Origin: Actinomycetes bacterium
GTDB lineage: Bacteria > Actinomycetota > Acidimicrobiia > Acidimicrobiales > Acidimicrobiaceae
Assembly (NCBI GenBank): GCA_021799035.1
Contig: JAJZBG010000006.1
Coordinates: 1-64,000 of the forward strand
DNA length: 64,000 bases
Reading direction: 5' to 3'
A program made the position numbers and the translations under genes. Under the pieces are notes generated by a model. It was not told where the DNA came from, searched no databases, and saw nothing but the letters and a program-made list of their open reading frames with translations. Below, in pieces: positions 51,135 through 59,093 of the stretch. Each line of letters begins with the position of its first letter. The stretch's first letter is position 1.

Positions 51135-52439
51135 TCACTTCGCAGCCAGAACGCCGGTCGGTGGAACCAGCCGGCCACTTCCTTGGCCATAGCTGCACCT
51201 ACCACCCTGATGCTCTAGAAGCTCAGACCTGAACCTTCTCAGAGATGTTCTCGCCAACAGTACAGCGCCATCGGGCATGGCACAGCCGCCCCTGCCCGCC
51301 AACTCATCGCAGAGTTCATCTACGCGAGAAATTGAAGCAGCGGTGACGTTGTCCGAAGCGAGAGACTTCCATGTCTTTGCCAACTCAGGCAGACCCAAGT
51401 AGCAGGGCCCGCATTGACCAGCAGATTCCTTTGCCAAGTAGTTGATGATCCTGGCAGTCTCTGAGATTGGGCACCCCTCAGCAAGAGCAACGACTCCTGC
51501 TCCGAAGGAGAAGCCAGCTGATTTGAGAAATGATTGGCTCGCCCTAAGTGTCCAAAGCTTATCTGAATCGATCAGCTGTCCGAAGTAGCCGCCAAGAAGT
51601 CCGCAGCTGACTTGCTCACGCGAAATGCCCATAGCTTGAAAGATCTCGGCAAATTCTGTTCCGGCGACGACTTCCAGCACTCGGTAGGAGCCGCTTGGCA
51701 ACCATAGCGTTATTAGGCGGGTGCCTGAATCGTTTTCAGTGCCAATTGAGGAAAACCAGTGCGAGCCAAATCTAGCCAGTAGTGCCAGATGGGCCAGAGT
51801 CTCGACATTTGCTAGGAGGGTTGGCCGCCTCCTAACTCCGCGGACTATGGGCCTCTCAGGCATGTAAAGTGGCAGGCCCCCTTGACGGTTGATCGCAGAA
51901 ATAACGGCTGTCTCCGACCCTGCCACATATCCGACGCCCGCAACCGTAGTTGACACCTCAATTCGAAAAGGATCCACGCCGCGTCTCTCTGCTATTGCCT
52001 CTTGAACGATCCTGATCGAGGCCTCTTTCGAAGACTTCAAATGAATGAATCCCATCTTTGCATCGAGTGCGCTTCCCAGAATTGACAAGCCGTCAAGAAC
52101 GAGATGAGGGTGACGAGCCAAAAGAGCCTCGTCCTTGCGGGAGAGGTACTCTCCTTCCGACCCGTTGGCAACAACCACTACCTTTCCGCGGTGCTTCTCG
52201 TACCCGGCAATCTTTTTCGAAAGCGGAAATGCTGCCCCGCCTCGCCCGAGAAGCTCATTCTCGGAAAGCTGAGTTTTCAAATGATGAAGCTTGCCGAGGT
52301 AAGGTTCAACGCTGCCGAAAACGGATACGTGTTCGAAGAAATGGATCGTTGAAGACGGAATTGCGGCAATTCTGTTAGAACTGCTGACCTTTCCTCCGTA
52401 GGCTAACCGTGGAAACGAATAACGAGAGTTGTCTGACAT
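51135..52439 (-). CDS. NuoF-like NADH/flavin dehydrogenase subunit with an altered N3 cluster motif
   Basis: A 434-residue protein related to the 51-kDa NuoF subunit of complex I: FMN motif GRGGAAFP at 65-72, a NANGSEGEY/KDEALLARHPHLVLDG block, an SLBB-like region, and a C-terminal iron-sulfur region. That region reads ESAGQCGPCYLG and later RGGC, so cysteines 343, 346 and 386 are present but the first canonical cysteine (SCGxCxPC) is A340. It probably oxidises NAD(P)H or another donor and passes electrons to the ferredoxin or the membrane protein. Its start shares a base with the stop of the upstream gene. Confidence 0.85.
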   Translation of the reverse strand: MSDNSRYSFPRLAYGGKVSSSNRIAAIPSSTIHFFEHVSVFGSVEPYLGKLHHLKTQLSENELLGRGGAAFPLSKKIAGYEKHRGKVVVVANGSEGEYLSRKDEALLARHPHLVLDGLSILGSALDAKMGFIHLKSSKEASIRIVQEAIAERRGVDPFRIEVSTTVAGVGYVAGSETAVISAINRQGGLPLYMPERPIVRGVRRRPTLLANVETLAHLALLARFGSHWFSSIGTENDSGTRLITLWLPSGSYRVLEVVAGTEFAEIFQAMGISREQVSCGLLGGYFGQLIDSDKLWTLRASQSFLKSAGFSFGAGVVALAEGCPISETARIINYLAKESAGQCGPCYLGLPELAKTWKSLASDNVTAASISRVDELCDELAGRGGCAMPDGAVLLARTSLRRFRSELLEHQGGRCSYGQGSGRLVPPTGVLAAK

Positions 52440-53614
52440 TAGTGATCCCTGGATTCCGATCTTCTTCCGTAATTGCTCGGGGCTCCGTTGGTGAACGAAG
52501 AGCTAGCCGAACCGGCAACGGTTCCCGTAAAAGACGAGCCATTATTTCCAAGATTAAGGCTTGCCGAGAAGGTTAGGCTCTGGCCCGACGCGTTTGATAC
52601 CTGGCTGACGAGCGTGGTTCCGTTGAGCGATGTTACGGAGCCTCTGTAAACAACAGTTCCGCTCGTGGAGGCAATTTCAACGAGGCTCGACGTCATGGAG
52701 ACCCCACCTTCCAGCGGCACTCCTATGAGCACCACCGACAGGAGATACCCAGGGGAGCTTGCAAGCCGACCCATCAAGCGAAGCGCGATCTCACCTTGGG
52801 AATTAGGAGCTGACTGGTCTATGCCTCCCGACCAGTTTGATGTATAGCTTGGGGTCAATTGCAGCAAATGAACCGGCTTTGATGCTGGTCCGGTGGAGGC
52901 CTTCGTTCCGGAGTTGGCAATGCTTGCGGATGTGAGGACAGACTGTTTGAGCCCTGCCTGTGCGCGTTTTGGCCAGTTCACACCGAGAGGCCCGGACGCC
53001 GTCCAGGCAATGATCACTAGCGGGACTGCAAGACTGGTACCAAGCAGCGCAGCCTTCTTGCCGATGACCAAGTCCTGTCTCGCCACCAATCTCGAAATGA
53101 TAGCCAGCAAAATCACGCCACCGACAGCCAAGTAAATGAACTTCGAAAACCAAAGCGATGTATCAGTGCCCGAACCTAGACCATGCACGATTGACAGCGC
53201 AAAGATTGGATAGCTGGCCCAGTGAACCAGCTTCCAACTGCGATAACCCATCCGCACCCTGACGAGTGACGTAATCATCACTGCGAGTCCGAGATCCACT
53301 GCGATGGCACCTATGCCCACCCAAATCGGCCGGTATGCCGAAAAGAAGGGCACGAAGACGTCTTTTATTCCGATGAACGAGTACTTGTCCGCGACAGCTG
53401 CCCCTACGTGAATGGCAAGAACTACCATTGCAAGGAGGGATAGAGATCTGTGAAGATCAGGCGTGAGGAATTTTGTCCCGTGGGCAATCTTTAGATTGCC
53501 CGCAGTAATAATTCCCAAGACTCCTATCAATCCGAGCAGAATCAACCCTATATAGCCCGCTGAGCGGGAGACGTACCAAAGCGGGCTGATGGAAGCAGTC
53601 GCAGCAAACATCAT
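52439..53614 (-). CDS. Ferric-reductase-like di-heme membrane protein with exported C-terminal domain
   Basis: A 391-residue protein with six hydrophobic helices in the first ~206 residues. Four histidines form two pairs in helices 2 and 4: H55/H69 (LHRSLSLLAMVVLAIHV) and H131/H144 (HWASYPIFALSIVH), as in the b-heme pairs of ferric reductase/NOX-like proteins. No FAD/NADPH domain is fused; instead ~185 Ser/Thr/Gly-rich residues of beta type follow and would face outside. It probably carries electrons across the membrane. It overlaps ApbE by four bases. Confidence 0.85.
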   Translation of the reverse strand: MMFAATASISPLWYVSRSAGYIGLILLGLIGVLGIITAGNLKIAHGTKFLTPDLHRSLSLLAMVVLAIHVGAAVADKYSFIGIKDVFVPFFSAYRPIWVGIGAIAVDLGLAVMITSLVRVRMGYRSWKLVHWASYPIFALSIVHGLGSGTDTSLWFSKFIYLAVGGVILLAIISRLVARQDLVIGKKAALLGTSLAVPLVIIAWTASGPLGVNWPKRAQAGLKQSVLTSASIANSGTKASTGPASKPVHLLQLTPSYTSNWSGGIDQSAPNSQGEIALRLMGRLASSPGYLLSVVLIGVPLEGGVSMTSSLVEIASTSGTVVYRGSVTSLNGTTLVSQVSNASGQSLTFSASLNLGNNGSSFTGTVAGSASSSFTNGAPSNYGRRSESRDH

Positions 53615-54561
53615 CTCAGACTCCCGATGCGGTTAGCCCCTTCCCACGCGCCGAAATACCTGACGTCGGCATTTCTGGCCCGTGCAATAGCGGGTAGCCT
53701 CGTAGATTCCAACCACTCAGGACCCAAACTTCCCATCGCTATGGTGCCACACGAAGCAATGTTCGCGTCAAGCGCAGAGCCAGCGACCACAGTCACGGAT
53801 TCAAAGGGGGAATTTGCGCTGATCCCCGTACGGGGATCGATAATGTGATGGGCCCGAATACCCGAACTCGTCCGCCACGACCTCTTCAGGGTCGAAGATG
53901 TCGCAACACCGCCACCCGAAATCTGGATGATCACCCCGCTTGAAAAGGGATCCAAACCTCCGTCATCTGTGATTTTGACCGGCCATGATTCACCTTCAAG
54001 GGTGAGGGAAGCTGAGATATCCCCTCCAAGATTTACAAGAACATGCTCGGCAAGCTCCAGCTCTATTCTGTGTCTAATCCTGTCTGCTAGAAAGGCCTTC
54101 CCTGTGGACCCCAGATCCAGAGTCACACCTTCTGAGACCGACACTGAGAGCTCGCCTCTGTGCAAGCGAATGTTCCGATATCCTGGTGGAAGCACGACCT
54201 GAAGGTCGGGCAGGTCCCCTTCGGAACGGCCGCTGATTTCGGAAAAATCCGCCTTGTATCCCATCGCAACAAGTGAACCTGCGACAGTGGGATCGAGGTA
54301 CCCGTTGGTCACCACAGCCGCAAACAGTGCGGCGTCAATCGCGTCAAACAGGATTTCTGAGACCACAACTTTTGAAAGGGCCTTTCCATTAAAGATCCGG
54401 GACAATTCAGAATCTTCTCGAAACCGCGACGCCGCCACGTCCATTTCTTGGATGAGAGAGACAAAGATCTGCCTCGCCTCGACAGACGGCGGCACCCCGT
54501 AGCCGATGAGTGAGCACGCCGTTCCTAATGCCGAGATGCTATATCCATCAGCACTGCTCAT
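53611..54561 (-). CDS. apbE: ApbE-family FAD:protein FMN transferase, no signal peptide
   Basis: A 316-residue ApbE-like enzyme, which transfers FMN from FAD to a Thr or Ser of a partner protein. Motifs: LDLGSTGKAFLAD (DxGSxGKAxxxD), LVNLGGDI and HHIIDPRTG. Most characterised members are exported lipoproteins; here the N terminus MSSADGYSISALGTACSL has neither signal sequence nor lipobox, so it should act in the cytoplasm. No protein in the operon shows the canonical flavinylation motif (SGAT/S), so its target is unclear. Overlaps by ATGA at both ends with its neighbours. Confidence 0.88.
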   Translation of the reverse strand: MSSADGYSISALGTACSLIGYGVPPSVEARQIFVSLIQEMDVAASRFREDSELSRIFNGKALSKVVVSEILFDAIDAALFAAVVTNGYLDPTVAGSLVAMGYKADFSEISGRSEGDLPDLQVVLPPGYRNIRLHRGELSVSVSEGVTLDLGSTGKAFLADRIRHRIELELAEHVLVNLGGDISASLTLEGESWPVKITDDGGLDPFSSGVIIQISGGGVATSSTLKRSWRTSSGIRAHHIIDPRTGISANSPFESVTVVAGSALDANIASCGTIAMGSLGPEWLESTRLPAIARARNADVRYFGAWEGANRIGSLR

Positions 54562-54887
54562 GATGCACCAGTAGCAGATACGGCGGGACCTGGCGACTGC
54601 ATCGGAGCCGGGTTGCTTGGTGACAAGGATTGTTGGGGAGATACAGGCGAGCTAGGTGGGGCGGAAAGCGTCGGGGAGGTAATGTTATATCCACTGCTCA
54701 AAGAAGAGCTGGAAGATGAGGATGCTGGAGTCGTCGTGGTTGATCCCATGGGCTTCCCAGGATTTATTTTCGCAACGAATCCAGCAAGCCCTAGTATCGC
54801 CAACAGCGCTCCATACCAAAAACCCTTCGAAAGCACTGATGACCTTGCCACCGCTGCGTCTCTACTATGTCCGGTAAATTTACGCAT
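54558..54887 (-). CDS. One-TM protein with Ser/Pro/Thr-rich exported tail
   Basis: A 109-residue protein: a basic N terminus, a membrane helix at ~22-40 (GFWYGALLAILGLAGFVA), then ~65 low-complexity Ser, Pro and Thr residues outside. The tail ends SATGAS, which is not a proper flavinylation motif. The ATG of ApbE overlaps its stop, so it belongs to the redox operon and is its first gene. It may be an assembly or anchor subunit. No family is recognised. Confidence 0.7.
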   Translation of the reverse strand: MRKFTGHSRDAAVARSSVLSKGFWYGALLAILGLAGFVAKINPGKPMGSTTTTPASSSSSSSLSSGYNITSPTLSAPPSSPVSPQQSLSPSNPAPMQSPGPAVSATGAS

Positions 54888-55032
54888 CTCTACGTCCCAG
54901 TTCGAAGCTTTTGGGTATATTCTTGCACCTGCGTCTGAGACATCACTGAATTTCCACTTAAAGGATCCTTGCGAAATTACGGGTGCCGTACCGCATTTTC
55001 AACTATTCGAAGTTCTAAGATGCCAAGTAGCA

Positions 55033-55509
55033 ATGAGATACAACCCGCGTCTTGCCACACGTGCGATGCTTATAGATCAACAATCGCGATTGCTCCTCTT
55101 GGAAGGCCATGACTCCACTATCGCCAACTCGAAGCACTGGTGGTTCACCGTTGGAGGAGGGTTAGAAGGGGAAGAAACTACCATGCAAGCGCTGCATCGA
55201 GAGGTCCTGGAAGAAACAGGGCTTGACATCTCTAGCTTCGCAAAGACACCTTTTTCGAGAACCCTCTCCTTCACCTTTGAAAGCCGGTCTTACTTCCAGC
55301 ACGAGACCTATTTCCTGGCGCGCGTGAAGACTTTCGTTCCGGAACCCAGCGGTTTAACTCCACTTGAAAGGCGCAGCATAATAGGCTATCGGTGGTGGCA
55401 CTTGGATGAGTTAAAACGCACAACCGAAACGATCCATCCCCCTCAACTGGCCGCATGGCTCGAGTACATACTCAGGACTCATCTCGAAGAAGTGGAGACC
55501 TGCGCATAA
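55033..55509 (+). CDS. NUDIX hydrolase
   Basis: A 158-residue NUDIX protein with an intact box, GGGLEGEETTMQALHREVLEETGL, near residues 43-66. The core RLATRAMLIDQQSRLLLLEGHD begins right after the ATG at 55033; the open frame extends upstream to 54613 but there it overlaps the divergent redox operon. The C-terminal YRWWHLDELKRT is typical. The substrate is unknown. It lies alone between the redox operon (divergent) and pntB (convergent). Confidence 0.87.
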   Translation: MRYNPRLATRAMLIDQQSRLLLLEGHDSTIANSKHWWFTVGGGLEGEETTMQALHREVLEETGLDISSFAKTPFSRTLSFTFESRSYFQHETYFLARVKTFVPEPSGLTPLERRSIIGYRWWHLDELKRTTETIHPPQLAAWLEYILRTHLEEVETCA

Positions 55510-55578
55510 GTCATGCGCCAGAGCCCTCCAGACACCCAAAAATGTGCTCCTACCGTCAGAACCCGTCACGGTTGCATA

Positions 55579-55610
55579 AGAGGGGCGGTACCTTTATGGC
55601 CCGCCCCTCT
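55579..55610. terminator. 10-bp inverted repeat between NUDIX and pntB
   Basis: AGAGGGGCGG (55579-55588) and CCGCCCCTCT (55601-55610) form a G+C-rich stem with a 12-base loop between two convergent genes, 22 bases past the pntB stop. It may stop transcription from both sides, though neither strand has a clear T run after the stem. Confidence 0.6.
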
Positions 55611-55631
55611 GAATCGGCTGTGGAGAATGAC

Positions 55632-57062
55632 CTATGAAGCCTTGACAGCTGCAACAAGCTTCGTCAAAGACTCCTTGGCATCTCCGAAAAGCATGATCGT
55701 TTTCGGATCAAACATGAGTTGGTTGTCTATTCCAGCAAACCCGGGTCTCATCGACCGCTTCATGAACACGATATTCTTTGCATCCTCCGCATTCAGAATT
55801 GGCATGCCATAAATTGGACTTCCCGGATCAGTCTTAGCGGCAGGATTTACCACGTCATTTGCTCCAACGATCAACGCAACATCGGCAAGCTTGAACTCAT
55901 CATTTATCTCATCCATCTCCTTGAGCTGGTCATATTTCACATCGGCTTCCGCCAGGAGGACATTCATATGACCTGGCATGCGGCCGGCGACGGGGTGAAT
56001 GGCATACTTCACGTCGACACCGCGCTGCTCTAACAGATCTGCCAGCTCTCTGACAACATGCTGTGCTTGTGCCACGGCGAGTCCATAACCGGGCACGATG
56101 ATGACCCGTTGCGAATATGCGAGTAGGACCCCGATATCGTCAGCAGTGCCGGAGCGCACCGCCTGATCCTGGCTGACTCCAACTGCCCCCGCGGAACTCA
56201 CCGTCACCTTTCCGACAGCAGCGAACAAGATATTTGAAAGCGACCTTCCCATAGCATCGGACATCATTTTGGTGAGAAGCGTTCCAGAGGCACCAACAAG
56301 AGTTCCGCCCACTATTAGCACTGTATTACCCAGCGCGAAACCGCTTCCTGCAACCGCCAAGCCCGTGAAGGCGTTCAGAAGAGAGATGACTACGGGCATG
56401 TCTGCACCGCCGATAGGAAGGACAAAAGCGATACCGAGTATCAGAGAGATGACCAGCAATATAGCAAGCAATGCAATGCTCGAGGTAAATCCAATGAGCA
56501 CAACTGCGAGTGCCAGGATCCCCAACAAGACAATCCCATTTACCACTTGCTGACCAACATAAGTAATTGGCACTCCGGTCATGAGTTCTTGAAGCTTGGC
56601 AAAGGCGATGGCAGATCCAGCAAAGCTCAGCGAGCCTACGACCACGGCGAATACTACCGATATTGCCAGTACGATACCGTGGCTAGAACTCACCAACCTC
56701 GTGTAGTCCTCGATTGAGACGAGTGCCGCAGCGCCGCCACCAACTCCGTTAAATGCTGCGACCATCTGCGGCATCGCGGTCATCTTTACAGTACGAGCAG
56801 ATATTGCACCCACGACGGTTCCAATGATCACTGCCACGATCATCAATATCACCTTCCCCGACGAAGGGTGTATCTCAGTCAGTGAGGTGATTATTGCTAT
56901 CAACATGCCTACCGCGGCAGTAGTGTTTCCTTTTCGAGCTCCCTTAGGGGAACTCAGCTGCTTCAAGCCAAGAATGAACAAAACAGCAGCTAACAAATAA
57001 AGTAAGCTAACACCTTCGTCCAAGGTCAAACCGGAGGTCGCCAGCAGATTTATGTTCGACAA
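55632..57062 (-). CDS. pntB: NAD(P) transhydrogenase subunit beta PntB
   Basis: PntB is the NADP(H)-binding membrane subunit of the proton-translocating transhydrogenase, which makes NADPH from NADH using the proton gradient. About nine hydrophobic helices are followed by the C-terminal domain III with GYGLAVAQAQHVVRELADLLEQRGVDVKYAIHPVAGRMPGHMNVLLAEADVKY, the NADP-binding core. The 476-residue length is normal. It is the last gene of pntAA-pntAB-pntB, starting 11 bases after pntAB. Confidence 0.97.
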   Translation of the reverse strand: MSNINLLATSGLTLDEGVSLLYLLAAVLFILGLKQLSSPKGARKGNTTAAVGMLIAIITSLTEIHPSSGKVILMIVAVIIGTVVGAISARTVKMTAMPQMVAAFNGVGGGAAALVSIEDYTRLVSSSHGIVLAISVVFAVVVGSLSFAGSAIAFAKLQELMTGVPITYVGQQVVNGIVLLGILALAVVLIGFTSSIALLAILLVISLILGIAFVLPIGGADMPVVISLLNAFTGLAVAGSGFALGNTVLIVGGTLVGASGTLLTKMMSDAMGRSLSNILFAAVGKVTVSSAGAVGVSQDQAVRSGTADDIGVLLAYSQRVIIVPGYGLAVAQAQHVVRELADLLEQRGVDVKYAIHPVAGRMPGHMNVLLAEADVKYDQLKEMDEINDEFKLADVALIVGANDVVNPAAKTDPGSPIYGMPILNAEDAKNIVFMKRSMRPGFAGIDNQLMFDPKTIMLFGDAKESLTKLVAAVKAS

Positions 57063-57073
57063 CTCGGATCGAC

Positions 57074-57376
57074 CTACCTTTTCTCTTCCGCGGGGCGACG
57101 CGGCTTGAACATTTCAAGCATCCTGTCGGTTACTACGAATCCGCCCACAACATTGATAGTTGCGAGCACGATAGCTAGGAGACCCAGCCACAGCTGCACA
57201 GTTCCGTGGGAAGCTGACGTCACGGAGATAGCACCCACGAAGATGATGCCGTGAATCGCGTTGCTTCCCGACATAAGTGGAGTATGCAATATTGTTGGAA
57301 CCTTTGAGATGACCTCAATTCCCACAAAGGCAGCGAGAACGAAGGTCGTAATGTATCCAACGAGCTCTGGACTCAT
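57074..57376 (-). CDS. pntAB: NAD(P) transhydrogenase subunit alpha part 2 PntAB
   Basis: A 100-residue membrane subunit with three hydrophobic helices, including SKVPTILHTPLMSGSNAIHGI, the conserved block of alpha part 2. Splitting alpha into two genes is the Rhodospirillum/actinobacterial form. It overlaps the stop of pntAA by four bases (ATGA) and is followed by pntB. Confidence 0.95.
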   Translation of the reverse strand: MSPELVGYITTFVLAAFVGIEVISKVPTILHTPLMSGSNAIHGIIFVGAISVTSASHGTVQLWLGLLAIVLATINVVGGFVVTDRMLEMFKPRRPAEEKR

Positions 57377-58524
57377 GATAGATTCCCTTCACTAGGGTTA
57401 TTGCCTGTTGCTGCGCCCCCGAATCCCAACCGTGTCTCACCCGAGTGAGTCACGCAGGATGCGTTTACTAATTCATCGTTGAAGTCGATCTGAATCTGCC
57501 CCTCCTTCAAGAGTGCGAGAAGGAAATTACCTACGTTTCGAGAGTAGGTCTGACTTGCATGTACAGACACCGAGCTCGGAACGTCGTATAGACCGACAAT
57601 TTTCACCCCGTTGAAGACTGTCTCCTCTCCGGGAGACGTCACTTCACAGTTTCCGCCGGATTCTGCGGCCAGGTCTACTATGACGGAGCCGGGCCGCATT
57701 CGTGAAACCATCTCAGAGGTCACAAGAGTCGGCGCCTTTTTCCCTGGCACCGCGGCCGTTGTAATTACTATGTCGGATGCAGCAATGCGCTCGGCGAGCA
57801 GCTCCCGCTGTCGGCGAAGATAGTCTTCGGACTGTTCTGCCGCATAGCCCCCGGTTCCCTCAGAAGATTCCAAAGGAATCTCGATAAACTTTGCACCGAG
57901 GCTTTCTATTTCATCTTTGACCGCAGTCCGCACGTCAAACGCCTCGATAATAGCTCCCAGACGCCTAGCAGTAGCTATAGCCTGAAGCCCCGCGACTCCT
58001 GCACCCATGACGAAGACACGTGCAGGCGCAAGTGTGCCAGCGGCTGTCATCTGCATCGGTATAATCTTGTCCAAACGCGCAGCCGCCATTATCATGGCCT
58101 TGTAGCCAGCTAGAGAGGCCTGAGAAGATAGCGCATCCATGCTTTGTGCACGGCTGATCCTCGGCAGCAATTCCAGGGCTAGCGCCGTGACGTTTCGCTT
58201 GGCAAGTGAAGCGGTGACTTCCGTATTCCTTGCCGGGTAGAGAAATGAAATCAGCAAGGCATTCGGAGGAATCAGGTTTACTTCGTCTAGAGTCGGTGGT
58301 TGAACCTTTAAAACTGCACTGGCATCCTTGAAGAGTTCAGTGAGGTCGCTCGTTACCCGCGCACCGGCTTCTTGGTAGGCTGAATCGTCGTGATGCGCTT
58401 CTAAGCCTGCGCCGGCTTGGATCCAAACATCAAATCCAGCACCACTCAGCTTTGGCACCACGTCTGGAACCACTGCCACTCTGCGCTCACCATTGGCAGT
58501 CTCCTTTGGTATGACTACCTTCAC
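57373..58524 (-). CDS. pntAA: NAD(P) transhydrogenase subunit alpha part 1 PntAA
   Basis: The soluble NAD(H)-binding domain I, 383 residues: KVVIPKETANGERRVAVVP at the N terminus, and the NAD fold VFVMGAGVAGLQAIATARRLG near the middle, with RRQRELLAERIAASDIVITTAAVPG after it. GTG 58524 gives the family start and is chosen; an ORF start at 58560 adds twelve residues not seen in homologues. It heads the three-gene pnt operon, whose product would supply NADPH. Confidence 0.95.
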   Translation of the reverse strand: MKVVIPKETANGERRVAVVPDVVPKLSGAGFDVWIQAGAGLEAHHDDSAYQEAGARVTSDLTELFKDASAVLKVQPPTLDEVNLIPPNALLISFLYPARNTEVTASLAKRNVTALALELLPRISRAQSMDALSSQASLAGYKAMIMAAARLDKIIPMQMTAAGTLAPARVFVMGAGVAGLQAIATARRLGAIIEAFDVRTAVKDEIESLGAKFIEIPLESSEGTGGYAAEQSEDYLRRQRELLAERIAASDIVITTAAVPGKKAPTLVTSEMVSRMRPGSVIVDLAAESGGNCEVTSPGEETVFNGVKIVGLYDVPSSVSVHASQTYSRNVGNFLLALLKEGQIQIDFNDELVNASCVTHSGETRLGFGGAATGNNPSEGNLS

Positions 58525-58960
58525 CTGTAGTAACCCCCAATCGGATTGATCTGCAAACAATTATTCAGTTGTTACTCGCCAGTAAAGAACATGACTTTCG
58601 CATCCGCGCCCAGACCGAATCTTGCTACTCTAACTAACGTGAAATGTACTCTAGCAGGCTGGATCCACGAAAAAGAAATCCAGACACTTGCCGAGCGCGC
58701 CAGAAACCACCACCACAACTGCAGGAGCTTTGAGGCGTTGGCATCACGTTGCGCGCAGCCGCCATGGAATCTCTCAGCGTCGCCAAGACGCCCGGAGATC
58801 CCAGCTGAGACACCAAGAGTCTAACACCTCAGCCCTAGCGATTTTGGACATCTAGGCACAGAAGATTACCTGCGCCTCTTCTTCAATAAATTGACTGCAA
58901 ATTCACCACATTGCGCAAGGGCTACGACGGCACACTCCCCTGCATCTGCTAACTGCATCT
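58525..58960. other. Intergenic region upstream of the phosphate permease, no gene
   Basis: This part of the 569-bp gap between divergent pntAA and the permease shows no coding sequence with a ribosome site, no tRNA and no strong stem. The pnt promoter must lie near the left end. The functional sequence to the right is annotated as the PhoP-box array. Confidence 0.5.
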
Positions 58961-58966
58961 GTTTAA

Positions 58967-59005
58967 ATTCACCGAAAGTTCATCTTAAATTCGCTTTAGT
59001 TAAAC
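58967..59005 (+). promoter_or_regulatory. PhoP-box-like direct repeats before the phosphate permease
   Basis: Heptamers ATTCACC (58967), GTTCATC (58978) and ATTCGCT (58989) start exactly 11 bp apart, and GTTAAAC follows at 58999. Streptomyces PhoP boxes are 11-bp direct repeats of a GTTCACC-like heptamer, so this array is a good match in unit and period. The gene downstream encodes a phosphate-type permease, which is the expected target. TGTAAC at 59011-59016 could be the -10 box. PhoP control is inferred. Confidence 0.65.
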
Positions 59006-59093
59006 TCCTCTGTAACTTCCTTGCGGCACTCTGTAAGTGCATCCGAGCGATGCAGAGAATTTCTGTGTGGCTAAACGCCAGAGAGGAAGGTTC

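Noticed and set aside
58546-58824. 92-residue plus-strand open frame upstream of the phosphate permease
   Set aside because: No ribosome site and no family resemblance; it overlaps the promoter side of pntAA.
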